Assembly (NCBI GenBank): GCA_024691625.1
Contig: JAILNL010000062.1
Location: 1-6,105 of the forward strand
Reading direction: 5' to 3'
DNA: 6,105 bases
Source of the DNA: Schwartzia sp. (in: firmicutes)
Lineage (GTDB): Bacteria; Bacillota; Negativicutes; Selenomonadales; Selenomonadaceae
A program made the position numbers and the translations under genes. The notes under the pieces are model-generated. The model was not told the origin of the DNA and ran no database searches. It saw only the letters and a program-made list of their open reading frames with translations. Within the stretch, counting starts at the first letter, position 1. Each line of letters starts with the position of its first letter. Of the stretch, positions 1 to 5,313 are shown one piece after another.

Positions 1-24
1 GGATATTGTGAAAGGAAATTCTGA
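1..24 (+). CDS. Possible C-terminal end of an upstream gene (fragment)
   Basis: The frame beginning at base 1 reads GYCERKF and stops at TGA 22-24, which overlaps the next ATG (24-26) as TGATG. The same overlap joins nagA to the EIIA gene further down, so this may be the tail of another operon member. Seven codons are too few to identify anything. A second frame starting at base 2 stays open to a TGA at 80-82, so the choice of frame is an inference. Confidence 0.3.
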   Translation, partial: GYCERKF

Positions 25-317
25 TGGAAATCAAGGATCAAAAGGAACGGATGGCAGAAATACTTCTGACGGCAACAAATGAACGAAAGAAGATACAGGC
101 TGTTAAATTGCCGGGAGAACCGGACTACGAAGAGGGCCGGCTTCATATCGGTGCGGATTTTGACGACGCGGTAGGCGATCTTTTGGGGAAATTCAAGGAA
201 GGCATAGCGGAGGTTGAAGAAAAGGAAAAGCAGATAAAGGCGGACCCGAAGGCTGATCCGACGAATCTTCCGCCACCCGTACCGCCGTCACAGCTTCCTT
301 CGAACTGGGAGGCATGA
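24..317 (+). CDS. Small charged protein with proline-rich tail, function unknown
   Basis: I do not recognise this 97-residue protein. It has no signal peptide or membrane segment, so it is probably cytoplasmic. Residues 1-28 and about 45-72 are rich in Lys and Glu and look helical. Between them is a short Gly/Pro/Asp linker (PGEPDYEEGRLHIGADFDD, residues 30-48). The end is low-complexity: a KADPKADPT duplication at 72-80, then a proline-rich stretch (PPPVPP, 83-88). An AGGA ribosome site at 13-16 lies 7 bases before the ATG. Its TGA (315-317) overlaps the ATG of the sugar kinase as ATGA, which argues that it is translated and coupled to the kinase. Position suggests a role in the amino-sugar operon, but no function can be assigned. 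It could also be a poorly conserved lineage-specific ORF. Confidence 0.62.
   Translation: MEIKDQKERMAEILLTATNERKKIQAVKLPGEPDYEEGRLHIGADFDDAVGDLLGKFKEGIAEVEEKEKQIKADPKADPTNLPPPVPPSQLPSNWEA
307..312 (+). promoter_or_regulatory. Ribosome binding site that questions the kinase start
   Basis: GGGAGG lies inside the last codons of the 97-residue gene. It is only 1 base from the ATG at 314 but 7 bases from an in-frame GTG at 320. The spacing fits GTG 320 better, which would shorten the kinase by two residues. The ATG could still be used by termination-reinitiation through the ATGA overlap. Confidence 0.6.
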
Positions 318-1213
318 GAGTGGGCTTTTACGCGCTTTTCGATATCGGAGGGACGGAAATAAAATACGGAGCTGCGGATGAAAATGGCTGTTTTGTAAAA
401 AAAGGCTCTGTAAAAAATCCTGTTCGCGAAGAAGGCATTGACTCTATGCTTGAGCTGCTTGAAGAGAGGCTCGGTGAAATAAAAAAGGAATTCCCGGTAA
501 ACGGAATCGGAGTATCCACTGCGGGAGTTGTTGACACGGAAAAAGGCGTAATCGAATTTGCGTCGGATAATATCCCAGGATACACAGGGACAAAGCTTCG
601 CGATTTTTTTGAGAAATTGGCAGGGGTTCCATGCACTGTTGAAAATGATGTGAATTGCGCGGGACTTGGCGAGGCGTGGCTTGGGGCAGGGAAAAAAGCT
701 TCTCCGTTGGTCTGCATAACCCTTGGCACAGGTGTCGGAGGCTGTGTCATAATCAACGGAAAGCTGATACACGGCACTTCGAATTTTGCAGGCGAAGTAG
801 GATATATCCCTCTTGCAGGCGGTACGCTGGAGGAACTTGCCTCCACGTCAGCGCTTGTTAGGAGGGTTGCTCTGAAAAAGTCGTTGGACGTGTGTGATGT
901 TGACGGCAAAAAAGTATTTGAATGGGCGCAAAAGGGCGACAGTATTTGCCTTGAGGCAATAGATTCAATGCTTGATTATCTTGCGCAGGGAATCTGGACG
1001 ATTTCCTGTATTGTAAACCCTGAAGCTGTTGTTATCGGTGGAGGTATTGCAGCGCAGAAAAAATTTTTGGAGCCGATGCTCAAGAAAAAACTTTCAAATG
1101 TGATGATTTCAAATGTGTTCGAAACGACACGCATTTCTTTCGCGGATTTGGGCAATGACGCGGGAATGTTGGGCGCATTGCATTGTATACTGGAGCTTGA
1201 AAGTGTAAAATAA
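314..1213 (+). CDS. ROK-family sugar kinase, probably N-acetylglucosamine kinase
   Basis: ATP-dependent cytoplasmic sugar kinase of the ROK family, 299 residues, the usual length. ATP-binding motif 1 is FDIGGTEIKYG (residues 9-19). The catalytic Asp is D112 within ENDVNCAGLGEA. Phosphate motif 2 is GTGVGG (138-143). The sugar-contacting loop contains GEVGY (160-164), the adenosine region is NPEAVVIGGGI (235-245), and NDAGMLGAL lies near the end. The classical ROK signature of a His followed by CxCGxxGC zinc ligands is absent: Tyr164 stands where His is usual, and no cysteines follow. The same loss is known in beta-glucoside-type and other Firmicutes ROK kinases. It starts in an ATGA overlap with the preceding gene; GTG 320 is an alternative start. 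The gap to nagB is 41 bases. Context points to GlcNAc as substrate, giving GlcNAc-6-P for NagA. N-acetylmannosamine or a glucoside remains possible. The family call is firm; the substrate is inferred. Confidence 0.9.
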   Translation: MRVGFYALFDIGGTEIKYGAADENGCFVKKGSVKNPVREEGIDSMLELLEERLGEIKKEFPVNGIGVSTAGVVDTEKGVIEFASDNIPGYTGTKLRDFFEKLAGVPCTVENDVNCAGLGEAWLGAGKKASPLVCITLGTGVGGCVIINGKLIHGTSNFAGEVGYIPLAGGTLEELASTSALVRRVALKKSLDVCDVDGKKVFEWAQKGDSICLEAIDSMLDYLAQGIWTISCIVNPEAVVIGGGIAAQKKFLEPMLKKKLSNVMISNVFETTRISFADLGNDAGMLGALHCILELESVK

Positions 1214-1254
1214 AGATAAATCGAAACGGAAAGCTTTCTTTAGGAGGAACCATA

Positions 1255-1998
1255 ATGAAGGTAAGAATCAACGATTCATATGAAGACCTGAGTGAAGCAG
1301 CCGCAGAGTTCGTCATCAACCAGATTGCCTATAAACCGGACAGCGTTCTGGGGCTGGCTGCAGGAAGCACACCGCTCCTTCTGTATAAGCTTCTTGGAGA
1401 GGCATGCAAAGAGGGAAGGGTGGATTTTTCAAGGGTACGTACCTTCAATCTTGATGAATATATCGGGCTGCCGGAGGATCACCCGCAGAGCTATCGGTAT
1501 TTTATGAAGAAGAATTTGTTCGATAATATCAATATCCGCGAAGACCATATCATGTCGCCTGACGGAATGGCAGATGATATCGCGCTGGAGTGCGGGCGGT
1601 ACCGTGCGGCAATTGAGGCTGCAGGAGGAATCGACCTTATGATTCTCGGTATCGGACCGAATGCACATATAGGCTTTAACGAACCTGGGCAGTGCTTTGT
1701 TCCTGATACACATGTGGTCGAGCTTAGTGAAGCCACAAGACAGGCAAACGCACGATTTTTCACGAAGCCGGAAGAACCACCTCACTGGGCAATAAGCATG
1801 GGAGTGCGGGAAATAATGTTTGCACAGAATATTTTGCTCCTTGCCAGCGGGGCAGGAAAAACTCAGGCACTTTGGCAGGCGGTGCGAGGGGACATCACCC
1901 CTGAGGCACCTGCATCAATTCTCCGCCTTCACAGGAACGTGCTTCTGCTGGCAGACTATGCGGCTGCGGCGCGTCTTGGCGAAAAAGAGGACGAGTAA
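1255..1998 (+). CDS. nagB: Glucosamine-6-phosphate deaminase NagB
   Basis: Cytoplasmic aldose-ketose isomerase/deaminase converting glucosamine-6-phosphate to fructose-6-phosphate and ammonia, the last step of GlcNAc catabolism. The 247 residues match the short Bacillus-type enzymes rather than the 266-residue allosteric E. coli protein. Visible motifs are LGLAAGSTP (phosphate-binding loop, 32-40), FNLDEYIGLP (64-73, with catalytic Asp67), GIGPNAHIGFNEPG (132-145, with His138 and Glu143) and TRQANARFF (161-169). Asn136 occupies the place of E. coli Asp141, as in the Bacillus enzyme as I recall it. The Ala at 137, where Gly is usual, is less common. The start is supported by AGGAGG at 1242-1247, 7 bases upstream. 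nagA follows after 12 bases. A galactosamine-6-phosphate isomerase is the main alternative, made unlikely by the adjacent nagA. Confidence 0.93.
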   Translation: MKVRINDSYEDLSEAAAEFVINQIAYKPDSVLGLAAGSTPLLLYKLLGEACKEGRVDFSRVRTFNLDEYIGLPEDHPQSYRYFMKKNLFDNINIREDHIMSPDGMADDIALECGRYRAAIEAAGGIDLMILGIGPNAHIGFNEPGQCFVPDTHVVELSEATRQANARFFTKPEEPPHWAISMGVREIMFAQNILLLASGAGKTQALWQAVRGDITPEAPASILRLHRNVLLLADYAAAARLGEKEDE

Positions 1999-2010
1999 CG
2001 GGAGGATACA

Positions 2011-3201
2011 ATGAAAGCAATCATCAACGGGCGTCTTATACTGCCTGATGAACACGGAGAATTTCAGATTGTTGACCACCAGGCGCTCCTTTATGACCAG
2101 TACATTGCGCGTATTGTTCCGGAAATGGGGCTTCGCGGAAAAGAACGTGAAAATCTCGAATCCGTACTTGATGCGCACGGCGGATATGTATCGCCGGGAT
2201 TTATAAACGTGCATCTTCATGGCTGCGTAGGCTGTGATACCATGGATGAGACAGCAGATTCCATACGCGCAATAGCGCGGTATCAGGCGGCTACGGGTGT
2301 AACTGCAATGCTCCCGACTACCATGACGTATGATTTTCCGCGTATTTACCGTTCGTTTAACCATATTCGTGAGGTTATGAGCAATCCTGTTGAGGACGGA
2401 GCACGTGTGCTGGGCGCACACATGGAAGGGCCGTTCATAAGTGTTGAGCGGCGGGGCGCACAGGCTCCGCATCATATTGTTCCTGCGGATTTTTCTCAGA
2501 TTGCGGAGTATAAGGACGTAATTCGCATTATCACGATTGCGCCGGAAGAGCTTAAGGGAGATTACAGCTTTGTCGAGGAGTGCCAGAAGTACGGTATTGT
2601 CGTTTCCCTTGGACACAGCTCGGCTGACTACAATACAGCACGCCGTGCTATTCTGCAGTATGGAATCGACCACGTGACGCATCTTTTCAACGGTATGGTT
2701 CCGTTCCATCACCGTACTCCCGGACTCGCAGGGGCAGCGCTTGATACTCCTGTTGACTGTGAAATAATAGCGGACAACGTACACCTTCACCCCATGACTC
2801 AGCGCCTCGTCTGGCGTATGAAGCAGGGGCATCATATTATACTTGTCACGGATTCTATGCGAGCCTGCGGACTGGGTGACGGAGAATCGGAGCTTGGCGG
2901 ACAGGTTGTACGTGTTTCTGGGCAGGTGGCAACTCTTGAGGATGGCACTATTGCAGGAAGCGTACTGACCCTCGACCGTGCTGTTGCGAATTTTGCAGCT
3001 AACACCGGAGCAGGAATTGCCATGACGGTTTCTTACGCAACAAAGGTTCCTGCGCAGGGGCTTGGCGTATATAATCAGATGGGTTCGCTGACTCCCGGAA
3101 AACGCGCGGACATTACTGTGTTTGACGGCGCGGTTCGCGTACAGGCTACGATAGTAGGCGGAAAACTTGTATACCAGTCAGATGAAAAAGGAGAACATTG
3201 A
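2011..3201 (+). CDS. nagA: N-acetylglucosamine-6-phosphate deacetylase NagA
   Basis: Amidohydrolase that removes acetate from GlcNAc-6-P, giving glucosamine-6-P for NagB; cytoplasmic. The 396 residues match the family length. Metal and active-site signatures appear in order: PGFINVHLHG (62-71, HxH His68/His70), GAHMEGPF (135-142, Glu139), GHSSADY (201-207, His202), THLFNGM (223-229, His224), IADNVHLHP (253-261, His258) and LVTDSM (278-283, catalytic Asp281). The C-terminal part has GTIAGSVLTLDRA and GKRADITVFD, which close the small beta-sandwich. The retained HxH pair is Bacillus-like, whereas E. coli NagA replaces it with Gln/Asn. GGGAGG at 2000-2005, 5 bases before the ATG, supports the start. 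The TGA (3199-3201) shares its last base with the ATG of the next gene, implying coupled translation. Confidence 0.95.
   Translation: MKAIINGRLILPDEHGEFQIVDHQALLYDQYIARIVPEMGLRGKERENLESVLDAHGGYVSPGFINVHLHGCVGCDTMDETADSIRAIARYQAATGVTAMLPTTMTYDFPRIYRSFNHIREVMSNPVEDGARVLGAHMEGPFISVERRGAQAPHHIVPADFSQIAEYKDVIRIITIAPEELKGDYSFVEECQKYGIVVSLGHSSADYNTARRAILQYGIDHVTHLFNGMVPFHHRTPGLAGAALDTPVDCEIIADNVHLHPMTQRLVWRMKQGHHIILVTDSMRACGLGDGESELGGQVVRVSGQVATLEDGTIAGSVLTLDRAVANFAANTGAGIAMTVSYATKVPAQGLGVYNQMGSLTPGKRADITVFDGAVRVQATIVGGKLVYQSDEKGEH
3188..3193 (+). promoter_or_regulatory. Ribosome binding site fixing the EIIA start
   Basis: AAGGAG inside the last codons of nagA lies 7 bases before ATG 3201. This supports ATG 3201 over the in-frame TTG at 3198, which would add one residue and has only 4 bases of spacing. 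Confidence 0.75.
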
Positions 3202-3671
3202 TGTTTGGCTTTGGAAAGAAAACTCTTGTGATTTCGTCACCGGCAGACGGTGCTCTTATGGACATTACACAGGTTGATGACCCTGTTTTTTCGGAAAAAA
3301 TGATGGGAGATGGATTCGCTGTCGACCCCGCGGAGGATGCCGATACAATCTGCGCCCCATGCGATGCTAAGATAAGGCTTGTACCTGACACAATGCATGC
3401 TGTCGCGTTGGAGAAAGACGGAGTTGAGATGCTTCTTCATATAGGAATTGATACGGTATCTCTGCACGGAAAAGGCTTTACAGCACTTGTAAAAGCCGGG
3501 GATAAGGTCGAGCAGGGGCAGCCGCTTATAAAATTTGACCGTGACCTGCTGGCCGAGGCAGGGAAAAACTGCCTGACAATGCTTGTCGTCACAAATCAGA
3601 ATGACTCTATAAAGGAAATTGAAAAGAACCTCAGCGATATGCATGAAACCATGGTGCTGACGCTGAAATAA
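3201..3671 (+). CDS. Stand-alone PTS EIIA component, glucose/GlcNAc type (Crr-like)
   Basis: Soluble phosphocarrier that accepts phosphate from HPr and passes it to an EIIB domain of a sugar PTS. The protein is 156 residues, a single EIIA domain of the PTS_EIIA_1 family, with no IIB or IIC attached. The domain opens with ISSPADGALMDITQV (11-25) and FSEKMMGDGFAV (30-41). The active-site pair is His66 in TMHAVALE and His80 in GVEMLLHIGIDTV (74-86), where His80 is the phosphorylated residue by homology with E. coli Crr His90. The start is ATG 3201, overlapping the nagA stop by one base. The operon ends right after it at a terminator. Position suggests it serves a GlcNAc-specific PTS whose IIBC is encoded elsewhere or upstream. 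A regulatory role like E. coli EIIA-Glc (inducer exclusion) is possible but not shown by the sequence. Confidence 0.92.
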   Translation: MFGFGKKTLVISSPADGALMDITQVDDPVFSEKMMGDGFAVDPAEDADTICAPCDAKIRLVPDTMHAVALEKDGVEMLLHIGIDTVSLHGKGFTALVKAGDKVEQGQPLIKFDRDLLAEAGKNCLTMLVVTNQNDSIKEIEKNLSDMHETMVLTLK

Positions 3672-3685
3672 AAAAGACATTTGAC

Positions 3686-3724
3686 ACCGGCGGATATTTT
3701 TCGATATCTGCCGGTAATTTTTTT
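3686..3724 (+). terminator. Strong intrinsic terminator of the nag operon
   Basis: Arms 3686-3697 (ACCGGCGGATAT) and 3704-3715 (ATATCTGCCGGT) pair over 12 bases with a single G-U pair, around a 6-base loop (TTTTCG). After AA comes a run of seven T at 3718-3724. It lies 14 bases after the EIIA stop codon, so the amino-sugar operon ends here and the transporter is transcribed separately. Confidence 0.92.
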
Positions 3725-3751
3725 GCATTTTACAATGACTTGCAGTACAAT
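3723..3751 (+). promoter_or_regulatory. Predicted sigma-70-type promoter for the MFS transporter
   Basis: TTGCAT (-35, 3723-3728) and TACAAT (-10, 3746-3751) are separated by exactly 17 bases, each near consensus. The predicted transcription start is around 3757-3759, about 37 bases before the ATG at 3795. The -35 begins on the last two T of the preceding terminator. A second TACAAT at 3731-3736 and TATACA at 3751-3756 are alternative -10 boxes. Confidence 0.6.
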
Positions 3752-3757
3752 ATACAA

Positions 3758-3769
3758 CTGTCAAGACAG
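3758..3769. repeat. Inverted repeat at the predicted +1 (possible operator)
   Basis: CTGTC-AA-GACAG is a perfect 12-base palindrome with 5-base arms, lying directly on the predicted transcription start of the transporter gene. AGACAGG (3764-3770) recurs at 3787-3793, next to the ribosome site. Position suits a repressor site, but the arms are short and no regulator can be named. Confidence 0.35.
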
Positions 3770-3780
3770 GAGAAAATGTA

Positions 3781-3786
3781 AAGGAG
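3781..3786 (+). promoter_or_regulatory. Ribosome binding site fixing the MFS start
   Basis: AAGGAG is 8 bases before ATG 3795. The reading frame is open further back to a TTG at 3681, but that stretch is occupied by the terminator and promoter. The protein therefore starts at 3795 with MILERLENLP. Confidence 0.8.
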
Positions 3787-3794
3787 AGACAGGT

Positions 3795-5129
3795 ATGATT
3801 TTGGAACGATTGGAAAACCTTCCTACAGGACGGTTTCATTATGAGCTTTTGGCTGTTACGGGGCTTGGGTGGCTGTTTGATTCAATGGATACAGGGCTTA
3901 TTGCCTTCGTTCTGCCGATGCTGGCGAAGGAGTGGAGCCTGACACCGGGACAGATGGGGTGGATAGGAAGTATCGGTCTGATTGGTATGGCGCTGGGTGC
4001 GATTCTTGCAGGAACCTTTGCAGACAGTATCGGACGCAGGAAGGTATTTACTATCACAGTACTGATGTACAGCCTTGCAACAGGTATGTGTGCACTTGCA
4101 TGGAACTATGAATCGCTGCTGGTATTCAGATTTATCGTTGGCTTTGGTCTGGGCGGTGAGCTTCCTGTGGCGGCAACACTGATGTCCGAATATGCACCTG
4201 CCAAGCTGCGAGGCCGTTTCATTGTGCTGCTTGAGAGCTTTTGGGGTGTGGGCTGGCTCTGTGCGGCGTGCATCGCATTTCTTTTGATTCCGAAATTCGG
4301 CTGGCAGATGGCATTCTGGATTGGGACAATTCCTGCACTGTATGTATTCCTGATCCGTCTTCGCATGCCTGAGTCGGTCCGCTATCTTTTGACAAATGGA
4401 CGCATTGAAGAGGCGAAGGAAATCGTCGTATCCCTTGAGAAAAAACTCGGAGTTGAAGAAAAGCCCTTTGACGGAGAACTCACTGCAGTGGAGCTTGGTA
4501 CGGAAACGAAGGAGACACCGTCCTTTTCATCGCTTTGGAGTTCACAGTACCGCGTGCGTACAATCATGCTCTGGCTCGCATGGTTCGGCATTGTATTCAG
4601 CTATTACGGAATATTTATGTGGCTGCCGAGTCTTGTTTTTCAACAGGGCTTTGCTATCGTAAAATCCTTCGAATATGTGCTTATCATGACGATTGCGCAG
4701 CTTCCGGGCTATTACGCTGCAGCATGGCTTGTTGATGTAATAGGACGCAGATACACGCTTTCACTGTTCCTCCTGATGTCAGGCGTTTGCAGCTACTTCT
4801 TCGGGCACGCGGATTCTGCACAGACACTCCTCGTCTGGGGGGCGCTGATGTCCTTCTTTAATCTTGGTGCATGGGGTGTAATATATACTTACACGCCTGA
4901 GCAGTATCCGACAAAAATCCGCGCTCTCGGAAGCGGCTGGGCGGCAGGCTTCGGACGTATTGGCGGCATGATTGCACCTGCTTTTGTGGGCTCTATGCTT
5001 GCGGCGGGTGTAGGCATGGGTCCTGTATTCGTAGTTTTCGCGGCAGTGTTCGTACTCGTATCTGCAGTCGTCCTCGGCCTCGGTATTGAAAGCCGTCAGA
5101 AATCGCTGGAGGCAATCAGCGGAGAATAA
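3795..5129 (+). CDS. MFS transporter, NiaP/putative metabolite:H+ symporter type
   Basis: Inner-membrane major facilitator of 444 residues with about 12 hydrophobic segments in two halves joined by a charged loop (about 192-253). The opening GLGWLFDSMDTG (23-34) in TM1 is typical of the group containing the Bacillus niacin transporter NiaP and related metabolite:H+ symporters. The MFS loop motif appears twice: GTFADSIGRRKVF (73-85) and the weaker AWLVDVIGRRY (310-320). Sugar-porter-like elements are GELPVAATLMSEYAPAKLRGR (121-141), MPESVRYLL (191-199) and YTPEQYPTKIRALGSG (366-381). It lies after the nag operon but behind a terminator, with its own promoter. GlcNAc or glucosamine uptake feeding the ROK kinase is one hypothesis; niacin or an aromatic acid is another. 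The substrate cannot be read from the sequence. The family is secure. Confidence 0.88.
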   Translation: MILERLENLPTGRFHYELLAVTGLGWLFDSMDTGLIAFVLPMLAKEWSLTPGQMGWIGSIGLIGMALGAILAGTFADSIGRRKVFTITVLMYSLATGMCALAWNYESLLVFRFIVGFGLGGELPVAATLMSEYAPAKLRGRFIVLLESFWGVGWLCAACIAFLLIPKFGWQMAFWIGTIPALYVFLIRLRMPESVRYLLTNGRIEEAKEIVVSLEKKLGVEEKPFDGELTAVELGTETKETPSFSSLWSSQYRVRTIMLWLAWFGIVFSYYGIFMWLPSLVFQQGFAIVKSFEYVLIMTIAQLPGYYAAAWLVDVIGRRYTLSLFLLMSGVCSYFFGHADSAQTLLVWGALMSFFNLGAWGVIYTYTPEQYPTKIRALGSGWAAGFGRIGGMIAPAFVGSMLAAGVGMGPVFVVFAAVFVLVSAVVLGLGIESRQKSLEAISGE

Positions 5130-5180
5130 GATAAAACATGAAACGTTGAAGCTTAACAAATTAATAATTCATTAAAAACT

Positions 5181-5212
5181 CATCACTTTTTGGAAAATCC
5201 CATCACTTTTTG
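5181..5212. repeat. Two 12-base direct repeats with 20-base period
   Basis: CATCACTTTTTG occurs at 5181-5192 and again, identical, at 5201-5212, with 8 bases between copies. The start-to-start distance of 20 bases is about two helical turns, so both copies would face the same side of the DNA. The second copy ends 8 bases before the predicted porin -35 box, a location suited to an activator or repressor. Confidence 0.75.
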
Positions 5213-5220
5213 ATTTTGTA

Positions 5221-5248
5221 TTGAAATTTACTTTTACAGTGTTATTTT
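5221..5248 (+). promoter_or_regulatory. Predicted promoter of the SLH porin gene
   Basis: TTGAAA (-35, 5221-5226) and TATTTT (-10, 5243-5248) are 16 bases apart. TG at 5240-5241, one base before the -10, makes it an extended -10 element. Transcription would begin near 5255, leaving a leader of about 60 bases before ATG 5314. The -10 match itself is moderate. Confidence 0.5.
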
Positions 5249-5313
5249 TAAGGGTGTGGATGGTAGAGGTAAATACCAAAAAATTTTTAGGGGAAAAGGA
5301 GATGGATTTTGTA

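Larger units (their letters stand above)
5130..5313. other. AT-rich intergenic regulatory region, no gene
   Basis: This 184-base stretch separates the transporter from the porin and is clearly more AT-rich than the genes around it. I find no convincing intrinsic terminator after the MFS gene: the AT-rich repeat TTAAT/ATTAA (5161-5175) has no T run after it. The region holds a paired 12-base direct repeat, a probable promoter and a leader of about 60 bases. The leader contains GGTA-AA-TACC (5268-5277) and an AAAAATTTTT tract (5279-5288). No ORF of note is present. Confidence 0.7.

Noticed and set aside
2..82. Alternative upstream-gene tail in the second frame, ending at TGA 80-82
   Set aside because: Its Gly/Asn/Asp-rich translation looks like an off-frame reading of the 97-residue gene, and it would overlap that gene by nearly 60 bases.
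143..772. 209-codon minus-strand frame opposite the small protein and ROK kinase
   Set aside because: The sense strand carries clear ROK motifs and ribosome sites. The antisense product shows no domain and spans two sense genes.
1915..2835. 306-codon open frame on the minus strand opposite nagA
   Set aside because: It lies almost wholly antisense to a gene with complete NagA motifs. The translation is rich in Arg, His and Cys with no recognisable domain, typical of a shadow frame.
3681..3709. Perfect TTGACA at 3681-3686 as a -35 box
   Set aside because: At 16-18 bases spacing the possible -10 hexamers match at no more than three positions, and they fall in the terminator stem. TTGCAT-17-TACAAT just downstream is a better promoter.
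3681..3794. N-terminal extension of the transporter from TTG 3681
   Set aside because: This stretch contains the terminator hairpin and the promoter. The extra residues are not hydrophobic-segment-like, and AAGGAG correctly places the start at ATG 3795.
5145..5175. Possible terminator after the transporter (GTTGA/TTAAC and TTAAT/ATTAA repeats)
   Set aside because: The stems are about 5 pairs, AT-rich, and no T run follows, so this does not qualify as an intrinsic terminator.
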